Source of the DNA: Platycnemis pennipes
Taxonomy: Eukaryota > Arthropoda > Insecta > Odonata > Platycnemididae
Direction: 5' to 3'
NCBI GenBank assembly: GCA_933228895.1
Contig: OW121851.1
Location: 114,721,271-114,785,270 of the forward strand
DNA length: 64,000 nucleotides
The position numbers were made by a program, and so were the translations under genes. The notes beneath the pieces were generated by a model, which saw nothing but the letters and a program-made list of their open reading frames with translations, ran no database searches and was not told where the DNA came from. This document shows positions 23,813 to 33,683 of this stretch, piece by piece. Every line of letters begins with the position of its first letter. The stretch's first letter is position 1.

Positions 23813-24250
23813 TCATCATCATCATCAGTCAACTATCCTAAGATAAGTTTGAAGGAGCTTTCCACTCAATTCTTCTATCGGCTTACCTCTTCATATTCAT
23901 GCAATTCCTGTTTTTCACAACTTTCGCCACTTGTTCTATAGATGTTAAACGAGGCCTTCCTTTTCAACTCTTCCCGTTCCCTTTTCCCTCGAAAATTATC
24001 TTCATCAGCACCCCATTTCCCAAGATATGACCGATTGAGTTTTCCCGTCGCCTTTTTCCGAAAGTTTTCAGTAGACTTCTTTTTTCTATCACTCTTCTTA
24101 AGACATCTTCGTTTTTCACCCATTTTAACTTCATCATTCTTCGATAGCACCGCATTTCAAATGCCTCCAGCCTTGACGTCTTTGCTGCTGTTATCGCCCA
24201 TGCCTCACCACCATAAAGAAGTGCGATGCAGATGTATGCTCTGATTAAAT
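23813..24250 (-). pseudogene. RTE-like LINE 3' fragment
   Basis: A minus-strand tail copy with a clear TGATGATGATGATGA end (about 23814-23828). Frames contain CYRRMMKLKW, EDVLRRVIEKRSLLKTF and RENSIGHIL. Frameshifts break it into pieces of 60-90 codons. Confidence 0.75.
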
Positions 24251-25001
24251 CCTTACCTAAAAGGATTTATTTCTCAACAGGTTTTAAAAGCGGACCAACG
24301 GCCTCCTCGTGGCGTCCCTGGGGGGATGTGCTTGAATTGTTCGAGATTAATTTCTGTACGTACCTAAGGACTGGTTCCTATGTTATTACACTACGTACGG
24401 GAAAATTCCGTACCGGAATCAATCTCCAACGATTCAAGCACCCGGATTTGGCCCGCTGGTGGTGGCCGTCTGCTTGTGGAGCTAATCTCTATATCTGTGA
24501 GCTAACCACCCCACATGCAGTACTACTGGTTCCGAAAAAGAATACCAGGAAAGCCACCCAAAACCTTAGGGCATAAGCACTCTCGGATGCGGGCCCTAGT
24601 GGAGTTGGGTGTGTTAGTAACATTTATTACTAATTTAATTATTATGTATATTTTAACGGAGCAGGTAATGATTTTCCCAATTATCTTTATGCAACGTAAC
24701 GAATGACCTGTCGATAGGGCATAAGCACTATCCATACGCCAGTTGCAAGTTCCGATCAAATATTCTTTGATCCTACGCTTTTATTGACACCTGGTAGTAG
24801 ATTCTTCTATAGGTACATATGATATCTCCGCATTTACAAATTACCTACTATGCATTTTTCATAGGTTCATCCAACGCTAGTTACTTCACTTACGTAACCG
24901 CAATTATTTCTCTTTCTGGTTTTATTTTCCAAGTTTTATAAAAATCTTATCTTCACGAATAAAGAGGAAATCCTCAGGCTTCACTTGGTGGAACCGCATA
25001 G
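24251..25001. other. Intergenic, no gene recognised
   Basis: Includes a 116-codon plus-strand frame (24226-24576) that starts inside the LINE copy and has no recognisable motif. The phrase GGGCATAAGCACT occurs twice (24.57 and 24.72 kb). Confidence 0.4.
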
Positions 25002-25179
25002 TAAATAAAATGATCACTTGGTAAGATTCCACAAATTTTATTTTTCCCGACCTAGGTTTCGATTGGTTTGACAATCATTATCAAGGTCAACCATCTGTGA
25101 TAATGATTGTCAAACCAATCGAAACCTAGGTCGGGAAAAATAAAATTTGTGGAATCTTACCAAGTGATCATTTTATTTA
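25002..25179. repeat. Perfect palindrome, 82-base arms
   Basis: Bases 25002-25083 are an exact reverse complement of 25098-25179, with a 14-base centre. The RNA would form a long uninterrupted hairpin. Each arm contains GAAACCTAGGTC preceded by GATTG-N6-CAATC, which fits stem II plus the GAAA and stem III of a hammerhead core; the upstream CTGATGA is degenerate. The shared block links it to the foldback at 2.55-2.72 kb. No cargo is present. Confidence 0.95.
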
Positions 25180-26694
25180 AAATCTTATCTCTTCTTCTTC
25201 CACAGAAAAATTGTTATTAGATCTGGTCAACATTTGTTTAGTCTCAGCTAGTATTTTTTTTTTATTCTTACGTACTTTCATGCCGGAAAAGCTGTCTTTC
25301 AAAATTGAGACAAATTTCTTTCAGTCCTCTTAGCATTTGCAGCTAGTATTAAGGAGAGACATGAGAATACTAAGCCAACTCTAGAACATATTCAATATGA
25401 TAAGCTGCGATGGAACTTATCCCGATATCACTAAGGTACTTCGTTTACAGACTGGTAACACAACATTTTGTTTTGTTCGCCTTCGAAATAGCTATTTTAG
25501 TTATGATAAGGAATAGAAATGGCCGTCACGAAATTCCCTATAACCTGGGAAAAATGCGTAAAAACTCTCCCTTTGTTGCATCTAAGAAGTGAAACCCATA
25601 TTTTCCACCAATTCGAATACTAATAGCCTTGATGAAGAGCTTCGTAAAACTAATGGACAGGAAATTCAAAGGTTTTATATATTTTGAATAAAAGTTATTA
25701 AAAATGAATGACGAAAATATTAAATAAGACATTTCTCAAGGGATCCTGATAAGAGAAGGCAAAAGATGACACCATAGAAGTAGAATTAAATTACAGTAAA
25801 ATTAAATGACTTGAAAAAGAGAGCTAATGTTAGCTTAAAAATGGTGAAATATTTCTTTAAGAAAAATATGTCTGATAACCATAAGGTTTTTTTGATTCAG
25901 TTTCATCAAGCTAATAAAAATTTATATTCGAATATATCTTTCAACATTCACTTCTCCATTTCCATTTTAATATTTTTTCCGAAAAACCTCCGGAAAATTT
26001 TGAAATGGCGATGGACAAGGCGAATGCTTTAATCAAGATATTTCAAAGATGTACAAGAGGTAAGAGGGAAGGTGCAGTGCAAGAATAATAGCAGGCCACT
26101 GACAGACTCTCAAAAGGAACTTTTGTGAGGAAAAATATTGGATTAAGTCTTCAGCCATTACTTCTTAGATTAGTTATATTCTGTTAGTTTTAGGAAAAAT
26201 TCCTTAAATGTGAAATTTTCAATTGCATGTCACAACAAAATCTTGCATAGTGGAGAAAAATATTCGTCAAATTTCATGTCAATACAAAAAATGCTGTAGA
26301 GATAAGGAAATAAGTTTCGTGGCACAAGAAAACTTTAACAATAAATAAATAAATAAAAATTAATCACAATAAAATAACAGAATAAATATATCTCAGATAG
26401 TAGTTAATAGGCTTTGACGGAGCCCATCGTCTGCTCGGAAGTGTCCGCAGCACTACCTATGGGTAGGTAGAGGAAAGAGTGTCACGTCACATTGACAATT
26501 TACCGGCAGGCAATAGTTTGCCGTCGCCTTGAGTTTTTTCACTTTTTGATTAATGACGAAACATGCTTAATGTCATTTTAAAATCGAACGGCTTAAAATA
26601 TGAACTCCAGCGGCCATTAACTTTTGATTAAGGCAATAAAAAATATGAGGAAGCTACTCTATTAACAAATTGGACAGCACAATTATCCTTTCAG
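25180..26694. other. Intergenic, no gene recognised
   Basis: AT-rich, with an AATAAATAAATAAATA microsatellite near 26.34 kb. No coding signal. Confidence 0.45.
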
Positions 26695-26780
26695 CGAAAA
26701 TCTCCCCTGGTGCGATTCGAACCCGGGACCCTGGGATCGACAGGCAAGGGATTTACTCCGCCGCCACCGGATTGGATGAC
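26695..26780 (-). repeat. tRNA-like SINE head
   Basis: Minus-strand sequence with GGGTTCGAATCGC, a good B box, preceded by GTGGCGGCGGAGTAAATCC and a GATCCCAGGGTCCC block. It resembles the promoter head of a tRNA-derived SINE. A closed acceptor stem is not evident, so a working tRNA gene is unlikely. Confidence 0.45.
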
Positions 26781-27180
26781 AAAATACGAGGCAAGTAGGA
26801 GACAGAATTGAGACCACAGGTGAGACTTCCATTTACAACGTCGGTCTAACAAGTGGAAGAAAGCGGAAGCTAAGGAGTGAAGGGAAAGATCAGTACCAAA
26901 TAATTAGGTTTTCTTCCGAAAGAGGGCAGGTGGAAGACGAGATATTTTCTAATCCAGATGGATTTTTCTTTTTGGAGTAGAGGGGGCGTGGCGGATGACG
27001 TATGTGTAGGGACGGGAGGAATTGCGACCCCTTTCCACCCTTCCCTCCCTATTCCTCCTAACCTTCCATTCGGCACTTGAGTTCATGGGAGCCTGTTAGA
27101 CTTGAGGTGTAGTGCACCTGTCTTCTCCAAAGGTCACGGACGCGAAAGTTTATGAGAGCTGGAGGAAGAAGAAAGCGTGG

Positions 27181-27427
27181 GATGAAGGTAAAAACTTTAG
27201 CGTTCCACAGGTTAAAGAGATGTATTATGACATGTTTCACTTCACTGAAGCATCATCAGGTACATGTACAAGAAAAAGTGAGACGCATGAACATATAACC
27301 AACGGAGAGGGGGGGTAGGGATCGGGCAGGGAGGTGGTGGGATGGGGGGGGGGGGGGGTCAGGGAGGAGAGGGTGCTAAGACGGTGCTAAGGTTGGTCCC
27401 TAAAGTGGGTGGGAGCGGTCGGCGATG
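27181..27427 (-). repeat. Left inverted arm, hammerhead-like motif
   Basis: On the minus strand CTGATGA (27259-27253) is followed by a 14-base segment able to form GCTTC-AGT-GAAGT, then GAAAC, AT, GTC ending at 27229. That is the conserved order of a minimal hammerhead ribozyme: CUGAUGA, stem II, GAAA, a 2-bp stem III, then the GUC cleavage triplet. Stem I pairing is not convincing by eye. Confidence 0.5.
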
Positions 27428-27489
27428 TCCCGGACCGGAAGAAAAGCAGTGAAATTGTGACCCTTCGAGTGAGGTATGTACATTAGTGA

Positions 27490-27837
27490 CCCTTCTATCC
27501 AAGCGGCCAACGGACGGCGTTCTACAGCAGCCGCTACATCAGGATCCTTATCCCCGAAGAGAAAGATCCGATAAATCCGCTGGACCAAAGTGGAGTTTTC
27601 AGACTCAAATTCGCGTATTGTGACGCCACGTACACGGGGCAGACAGGCAGGAGTCTTCGCACACGAGCAGCGGAGCACCGACGGGACTTTTTTGGAGGGA
27701 AGGGGAGCTCACCCTTCGCAGCCCACCTCCTCAAGGAAGGCCACGACGCCGACTCCATCCCGGTAATGATTCATCAAGTAGTAAAAGGAACCAGGATGGA
27801 CATTCTGGAGCAGATGGAGAGGGAGTTTTGGATGTGA
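27490..27837 (+). CDS. GIY-YIG endonuclease domain, Penelope type
   Basis: A 115-codon open segment without a clear start, so a truncated remnant rather than a full gene. After a linker (EEKDPINPLDQ), the GIY-YIG-type domain starts with SGVFRLKFAYCDATYTGQTG, continues with RSLRTRAAEHRR, then FAAHLLKEGH and MDILEQMEREFW at the end. The GVFRLKF...YTGQTGRS...EH layout is the one seen at the C-terminus of Penelope-like retroelements, where the domain nicks target DNA. The upstream reverse transcriptase is missing. A second, more decayed copy is at 44.4-44.7 kb. The domain itself has no stops, so it is either young or was not under decay for long. Confidence 0.75.
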   Translation, partial: PFYPSGQRTAFYSSRYIRILIPEEKDPINPLDQSGVFRLKFAYCDATYTGQTGRSLRTRAAEHRRDFFGGKGSSPFAAHLLKEGHDADSIPVMIHQVVKGTRMDILEQMEREFWM

Positions 27838-27988
27838 AGAACGGCAAAACTATCACTAATGACCATTTGTTCCCTTACCACTACCCCCTCCTAGATATCC
27901 CGTGGCTTCACTCCGATACCACTCGGTCCTTCCCCCACTCCCAGTGGCGTCCAGCTCTCAGACAATATCCCTCACCATTTCCGCCCTT

Positions 27989-28220
27989 AAAAATGTAAAT
28001 TGGAGGGGTGGGCGTTGGCCTTCTGGAGCCCCCCTGGCACTTAGACCTCATTAGATCCATTGTGCCAACCCACATTTAACCTGCCCGCCACTTGCAGACA
28101 GGGGACAAGAGCACCACGGTAGAGGTATAGAGAGGGGCTACCCATCCAACCTCTGTCCGGGCCCAACGTTGCTTAACTTCGGTAATCTGATGGGAACCGG
28201 TGTATCAACGTGGCTAGGCC
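27989..28220 (-). repeat. 5S-rRNA-derived SINE (SINE3-like)
   Basis: Read on the minus strand, 28220 to about 28105 follows 5S rRNA: CACGTTGATACACCGGTTC, then GATTACCGAAGTTAAGCAACG, TTGGGCCCGG and GGTTGGATGGGT. These include the 5S box A and box C promoter regions. A non-5S body follows and ends in CCAATTTACATTTTT. A second copy on the plus strand at 32.2-32.4 kb shares both head and body, so it is a dispersed SINE and not an rRNA gene. Confidence 0.85.
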
Positions 28221-28267
28221 CTTGCCACTCCTAGGCCTTTCCGCCCTTACTCCTAGCTCACCACACC

Positions 28268-28530
28268 CATCGCCGACCGCTCCCACCAAGCTCCCAGTAG
28301 GGACCAACCTTAGCACCGTCCTAGCACCCTCTCCTCCCTGATCCCCCCCCCCCCCCATCCCACCACCTCCCTGCCCGATCCTTACCACCCCTCCTCCCCG
28401 TTATACTCCTATATATTCATACGTCTCAATTTTTCTTGTACATGTACCTACCTGATGATGCTTCAGTGAAATGAAACATGTCGAAAGAAATCTCTTTAAC
28501 CTGTGAAACGCTAAAGTTTTTACCTTCATC
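28268..28530 (+). repeat. Right inverted arm, hammerhead-like motif
   Basis: Reverse complement of the left arm with scattered differences. On the plus strand CTGATGA is at 28452-28458 and GAAACATGTC at 28473-28482, again 14 bases apart. The stem II segment is weaker here (TTCA-G-TGAA). Confidence 0.6.
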
Positions 28531-28724
28531 CTACATTATGGAATTCCACAAAGTCTTGGCCCCTACCATCCACTGCAAGAAGACGGCGGCCAAGTCGTGT
28601 GATTCGGCTCTACGGCTATTTTCTCCTCAAAGGTAAGCCTCAGTTTTTCGAAGTGGTGCTACAGTGTGCTCTTTCCAGTTTTAAATTTAAGGCACAAAGA
28701 TTTCATTTAGAGTCATTCACTATA

Positions 28725-28990
28725 AAGGCCGAGAAACCAGGTTGGTAGATATACTACTGACCTCCCATCACGAGGGCACGGGTTCAAATCCCGGCTGTGT
28801 CTGAGATTTTTATTGGCGTACCAGTCCATACTTGAGTGAAGGGAAACGGAGTGCAACACTTCGTCCGTCGGATGGGATGCTAAACTGTGAAACCCTAGGC
28901 GCCTTCGTAGAGAGCAGGTTTATTGCGACATAGGGTTTCACTCCATCCTTTTTTCGTTCCCTCAAAATACATATCCGAGGTGTAAATAAC
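28725..28990 (+). repeat. tRNA-derived SINE, copy B
   Basis: Plus-strand sense copy. The head has GGTTGGTAGATATACTACTG and a B box (GGGTTCAAATCCCGG); the body has CGTCCGTCGGATGGGATGCT and AACTGTGAAACCCTAGGCGCC. The same body blocks occur on the minus strand at 29.5, 43.0 and 56.7 kb. Confidence 0.7.
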
Positions 28991-29456
28991 CTAAACTGTC
29001 AGTTGCCGCCCCAAAATAACAAATTGAGGGAACGGAAAGAGACGCTCGGTGAGCTCAAGGAAATATTTTCAAGAAAAAGAAAAAGGTTTTTTCTTTGCTT
29101 GCGGACAATGATGACTACGACAGTGGTTTTTGCCGTAGCTATAACGGCACAATTCTAGGGAAAACGTTTTCAAAAGGTACTTATATGTTTGCCTGCGAAA
29201 ATTCACTGTCTTCCAAAATTCTGCCTTCACCCCCTGCTACACACCCCAAAGTGGCTCGCAGGGTATGACTTAGATGTAGATAAAAACCATCACGAACACA
29301 CAATTTGGCAAAGTGGAGCCGTAAGGAAATGTTTACCTTAACCTCGATAGTTCGTCGAGTGAAATGCCATTTTTTAAAACCTTTGTCCTCAGCTGAGAAA
29401 GTAGCAGAATTAATTTGGTAATTGAATTAATCTCGGCATTACAACTCATGTCTTTT
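28991..29456. other. Intergenic, no gene recognised
   Basis: Short spacer between two SINE copies; no motif seen. Confidence 0.4.
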
Positions 29457-29795
29457 GTCCAGGGGAGGCGACCGACAGCTAAGATCATTTGCGCCAATTA
29501 GGATAGGTGGGTAATTGGGTAATGGTAGTAGTTTTCAGGGAACGGTGGAAGGGTGGAGAGAAACCCGGCGTCGGCAAGAGCTTACTCTTAACGACAGGCG
29601 CCAAAGGGACCACAGCTTAACATCCCATCCGACGGACGGAGTACTGAACCTGAAATTCCTTCCACTAGGCACTCAAGTGGGGACCGGTTTGCCACTGAAA
29701 AATCCGCCGCTGCCGGGAATCGGACCCGGACCCCCGGGATGGGAGGCTAGCTCTTCCACCTGTCTACTCTAGCCACCACACCAACCCGATCCCCC
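29457..29795 (-). repeat. tRNA-derived SINE, best copy C
   Basis: About 340 bp on the minus strand. The head reads GTTGGTGTGGTGGCTAGAGT followed by GGTCCGATTCCCGGC, matching tRNA A and B boxes. The body has CCGTCCGTCGGATGGGATG and TTAAGCTGTGGTCCC, and ends in a CCCAATTACCC region. Frames inside it are not genes. Confidence 0.75.
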
Positions 29796-30199
29796 ACAAC
29801 TCATAATATATATTTCAATATAAGTCCGATTGGTGAGCAAAGAGCTTAAGTACGAAAATAGAAAAATGCAGAATCGCAAATAGATAAGCGCGTGCATAAA
29901 ACGCAGGTGGAATTAGTTAATACCTATCATTTGTGCGTGTATCAATGTAATGTGGACAACTATAAACGATCAAAATATCCCGCTTCTGCAATTCAAGGTG
30001 AAGTAGCTCATGAGGAATTCAGCCAACAAAAAAATATTGTCATGAACACCAATATCAAGAGGGTATTGAAATTAATGAGCAATTATTCCAGCACTAAACC
30101 GGAAGTTTTTCCAATATTTTTAAGATGGATAACATTTGGCGAAGTACACGAAAGTCTTCACTTTCGTAACCAAGTCATATTCTTAGGTAGCACCCTGGC
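29796..30199. other. Intergenic, no gene recognised
   Basis: A 169-codon frame (29892-30401) runs through here, but its second half is the antisense of a LINE fragment and the first half has no motif. Confidence 0.4.
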
Positions 30200-30385
30200 C
30201 CTAGGATTAAGTTGCCCCGTCCTTTTTTCAAAGTTTTCCGCAAGTCTCCTCATTTCTGCCACTCTTCTCATGACTTCTTCCTTTGTCACTCGATCAATCA
30301 ATTTTATCTTTATCATTCTTCTGAAACCACATTCAAATGCTTCCAGCCTCGACTTGTCTGCTGCCGTTATTGATGTGGCTCGCAG
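30200..30385 (-). pseudogene. RTE-like LINE internal fragment
   Basis: The minus strand encodes TAADKSRLEAFECGFRRMIK, then IKLIDRVTKEEVMRRVAEM and RRLAENFEKRTGQLN, the middle of the LINE tail. Both ends are missing. Confidence 0.65.
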
Positions 30386-30497
30386 AGCAAATATTGAATA
30401 GATATTGATTTGCAGCAATAAGGCGAAGACAAATACTAAATTATGTGTGCAAATGCTGAAAGCTGTGATTTTTACTATCTAGAAAGATAAATAATAA

Positions 30498-30560
30498 GCA
30501 AAGGGCATAGCAAGAAGGGAATAGTCAGTGGAATAGCCCAGGCAATGGGGTCATTTACCA
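30498..30560 (+). pseudogene. LINE scrap
   Basis: About 60 bases encode KGIVSGIAQAMGSF, matching the KVSRIAQAKSTF part of the copy at 17.9 kb. Orientation is opposite to the neighbouring fragment at 30.2-30.4 kb, so the locus is rearranged. Confidence 0.45.
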
Positions 30561-31146
30561 AATTTTTTATTGCCAAATATGATAGAGTTTGTAAAATAAA
30601 AAGACATATTTTTCCGTTTTTTGATCCGTCAATTATTTCCCGAGTTATTGGCGTCGAAAAACTGATGTTTTTAACACTTTCGGAAAAGTGGGTGTGGTGC
30701 AACCTCTGACGTTAATCGACTTCGTCCAATCACAACTGAGCCCGCGAAGCTACTTCGCCTTATCGCAAAGGGGTGGACACAGCTGACTCTGCCAATCGCA
30801 GCTGTTACGACAGCATCTGTACGAGTAGACCTTCCGAGAACCCCCCTCCACTCCCTCCCCTTGCCGTAAGAGCAGTCATGGACGGGAGGAAAATGACGTC
30901 AATGTTATCAGAGCAGCTTTTTCGGTGGGTGTCACCTTTTGCTTAATTTAATTTTTTATTTATGAATGAATTGTTGTGGTTAGAAGATTAATTTTTTCAC
31001 TAAATTTCTTTTTTCGTTTCCATCTAACGATTTCGTGTACAAATTTGCGATTTCGGTTCCGTGTAAACGCCCCCATTGGGACATTCCACCAAAATAAAAA
31101 TTCACCTCCGGCTGGAAATACAAGTGCGAAGATAAAGACAAAATTC

Positions 31147-31447
31147 ATCCTTACATAAAATGGAGCATGCTTCTTCATGGATAATAACAGCAGCATAAAA
31201 GTCAAGGAAAGCTGTTACAGAAGAATGATAAACTGATAGAGCGAGCAATAAATGGAGCCTTAAGAAGAGTGGCAGAAAAAAGTCTGCTGGTACTTTGAAC
31301 TGGGCTAGGATATCGAGGGATGGTGAAGGCAGTGAAACCATAACCCTCGTCTGAACAAGATTTATCATGAAGAAAATTACATTACAGTTTGCCGACGGTC
31401 ATCCAGATGAACCCAATAAGTGGGAGAAAAAAGAGAAGGAAGGTTAT
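31147..31447 (+). pseudogene. Very decayed LINE fragment
   Basis: Readable pieces are ESCYRRMIN, ERAINGALRRVAEKSLL and GYRGMVKAV, in the order of the LINE tail. Stops and frameshifts are frequent. A hAT MITE is inserted just after it. Confidence 0.5.
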
Positions 31448-31456
31448 TGCCTAAGG

Positions 31457-31739
31457 CAGGGGTCGGCAAACTTTTGACACGAAAGAGTCATATCCTATCC
31501 CTCATAAACGAATGTCAAATGAGGAACATATATGTACAGTATTTTATCATTATTAACTAATGGTTTAATTGACATCACTATAATAAATTGGCATTAGCAA
31601 ATGATACCATTCAATGATGGCAATATGTGCTTCAAGAAGTAAAACTACGCTAGTTTCTTTTTTCAATTTAACTACAGAACCATATTTACTCACCCAAAGA
31701 GCCACGTGTGGTTTGCGAGCCGTACTTTGCCGATCCATG
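31457..31739. mobile_element. hAT-type MITE
   Basis: A 283-bp non-coding element. The left end CAGGGGTCGGCAAACTTTTG and the reverse complement of the right end (CATGGATCGGCAAAGTACGG) are imperfect terminal inverted repeats of the hAT CAGGGGTCGGCAAAC type. Flanks GCCTAAGG (31449-31456) and ACCTAGGG (31740-31747) match at 6 of 8 bases, as an aged 8-bp target duplication. Confidence 0.75.
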
Positions 31740-31747
31740 ACCTAGGG

Positions 31748-32110
31748 ATACCGGTGCGATGCCTTCAAAAGAAAGCAGATTGGCGAGGGACGTCAGGCAG
31801 CGGCGCAGCGTCGGCGGATAACTTTGCCGGAGAGCAGCGTCGTCCATCCAGAGTGTGTTTACCGAGTCGTCTCCCAAAGGCAAAATGCCCAATCTCGGGT
31901 ACGGCGAGGCCTATATGCCCGAGCTGCATTTCACCATCCGGGGAAGCACCTCGGGCTCACCTTACTCGGAGACGGCAGGGCGAAACGGCCAATTCGATGC
32001 CTCTTCGTTCTCGACGCAATCCTGGGTTGGGGGGAACAAAACCGGACAGGAAGGCCGTGAAGTGACCCCACCCCCCTTTCTGGTTTACGAGCCAGCGAAG
32101 AGGTACGGCT
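31748..32110. other. GC-rich stretch, unassigned
   Basis: About 360 bp clearly richer in G and C than its surroundings, giving several overlapping frames of 60-119 codons. None has a motif I recognise and no frame stands out. It sits between a MITE and a LINE scrap, so it may belong to an unrecognised element. Confidence 0.35.
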
Positions 32111-32111
32111 A

Positions 32112-32153
32112 AACTTTAAAGGGGAGACGGGACATCCTAATCGGCCATATCTT
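32112..32153 (+). pseudogene. LINE scrap
   Basis: About 42 bases encoding LKGRRDILIGHILK, matching the RRRDNLIGHIL part of the LINE tail. It lies directly before the second 5S SINE. Confidence 0.45.
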
Positions 32154-32189
32154 GAAATCCATTACCCATATTCATAGAGAGGAATATCA

Positions 32190-32402
32190 AACCAGCAACG
32201 AACAGATTACTGAAGTTAAGCAACGTTGAGCCCGGACGGAGGTTGGATGGGTGACCCTCCTCCATACCTCAACCGTGGTGCTCTTGTCCCCTGTCCGCGA
32301 GTGGCGGGCAGGTTGGATGTGGGTTGGCACAATGGATCTAAAGACGTTTAAGTGCCAGAGGGGCTCCAGAAGGCCCCACTCACCCCTTCCAATTTACATT
32401 TT
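32190..32402 (+). repeat. 5S-rRNA-derived SINE, second copy
   Basis: Plus-strand copy. The first part of the head is diverged; from CAGATTACTGAAGTTAAGC (32203) it follows 5S rRNA through GGTTGGATGGGTGACC. The body then matches the copy at 28.0-28.2 kb (GTGGCGGGCAGGTT, GGTTGGCACAATGGATCTAA) and ends at CCAATTTACATTTT. Confidence 0.85.
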
Positions 32403-33683
32403 GGTATGAAGCGGTTTACTTACTGACAGAAGAATGGAGTGCAGAGTCAATTAAATCTTATATTTGTGATGAGTAGTAGATTTTTATTTATAGGTGGTCC
32501 TACTGCTAATCTTTTCCGTAATCTAACCTAATTTAATTCTTAGCTCTAAATCTCAACCTTATGACAAAGATAAATCTAATGCCGAGATTCACACCCGAAA
32601 ACTTTGCGTTGCCCGGCCTGCTCATTGCCAACCTGACACACACAGCCGGCTAAGGGATTACTGAATTCTATGGTTTCACCACGGAGATACTCCCTAAGAT
32701 TGACCATTGAGGCCATATTTTGATCTCATACAAATTCACCCAATATTAACCCACTGCGCATGAGGCATAGGGAGCCATTTCATGAAAAAATGAGTGGCTT
32801 GGAGGTCGCATCTATCTCCGCCGGAATTAGGTCAACTAAAAGCGCATTTTACCTCACCAGCCGCTGTTGGCCATAGAGCTAAGCCGGAGCAATTTTGCCC
32901 CCGCCTGATGTGTTACCCCCGGGCTTACCAAAATGAAATGTGTGCGACCTCAGCCAGCGTTCAGTTCAGGCAAGATTGAACATTACATGTGCAGTGTAAA
33001 CCAAAAATATTATTAATAATGACGTAAAATGTTTTAGTTTTCCAAAATCAATGATTATCTACGCATCTGTCTGTTTCAACTTGACTTAGTTATAATGTAA
33101 AAGCATTAGTAACTATAGAGTCGTAATACATGTGTGCATAACTGAGTTATTTCATTTCATATGACTTTATAAGTATATAGATGTGTTTTCTGGAATAAAT
33201 TTTCTCCTTGTCGCGATTCCCAGCGACGTGATATAAATAAATCGTGATATAAATAAAAACTTCTGAAATGAGATCGAATATGTGTAACATCCGGGAAAAC
33301 TGTTTTGTATTTCCCTCTTTCATGCTCGACGTCAGTGTTTAACGCAATTAAAATGTTGTCTACATCTACATTATACCCTACAAGCTACCGCAAAGGTGTG
33401 TGGAAGGAGGTAAGCCATCGCAAGCAAGGCAAGGTATGCATAATAAATCAGCGAGAACCCTTACTGCCATGCAAGCTCGCAAAAATTACTGCCTCGTTTA
33501 TTCACTACGTACATAAAACCTAGAGTTGCAAAAAAGAGTTATTAATGGAGTTATGAGACACTAGAAATATTAGCTATTACCTAATGACCATAAATAGTTA
33601 TTTCATTCAAGGCTGTGTAATAGTTTTTAATTAGTTAGTCATCAATATAAATATAGTATAAAATGAACTTATATTTTTTACAC
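32403..33683. other. Intergenic, no gene recognised
   Basis: No motif-bearing frame. A short tandem of CGTGATATAAATAAA lies near 33.23-33.26 kb. Confidence 0.4.

Larger units (their letters stand above)
27181..28530 (+). mobile_element. Penelope-like element relic with inverted arms
   Basis: A GIY-YIG endonuclease ORF lies in an 840-bp spacer between two long inverted arms: left 27181-27427, right 28268-28530. The arms share most bases, including a poly-G/C run and GTGCTAAGGTTGGTCCCTA. Penelope-like elements carry a C-terminal GIY-YIG domain and can have inverted terminal repeats, so this is the best assignment. The reverse transcriptase part is gone. Each arm carries a hammerhead-like motif. 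A 5S-derived SINE lies in the spacer. Confidence 0.7.

Noticed and set aside
26695..26780. Functional tRNA gene
   Set aside because: Good B box but no convincing acceptor stem or anticodon arm by eye; it looks like a SINE head.
28105..28220. 5S rRNA gene on the minus strand
   Set aside because: The sequence diverges from 5S in its last third and continues into a body shared with another copy; it is a SINE.
29892..30401. 169-codon plus-strand ORF
   Set aside because: Half of it is antisense to a LINE fragment; the remainder shows no motif.
31706..32065. 119-codon ORF in a GC-rich patch
   Set aside because: It begins inside a hAT MITE, and several overlapping frames are equally open, so none is supported.
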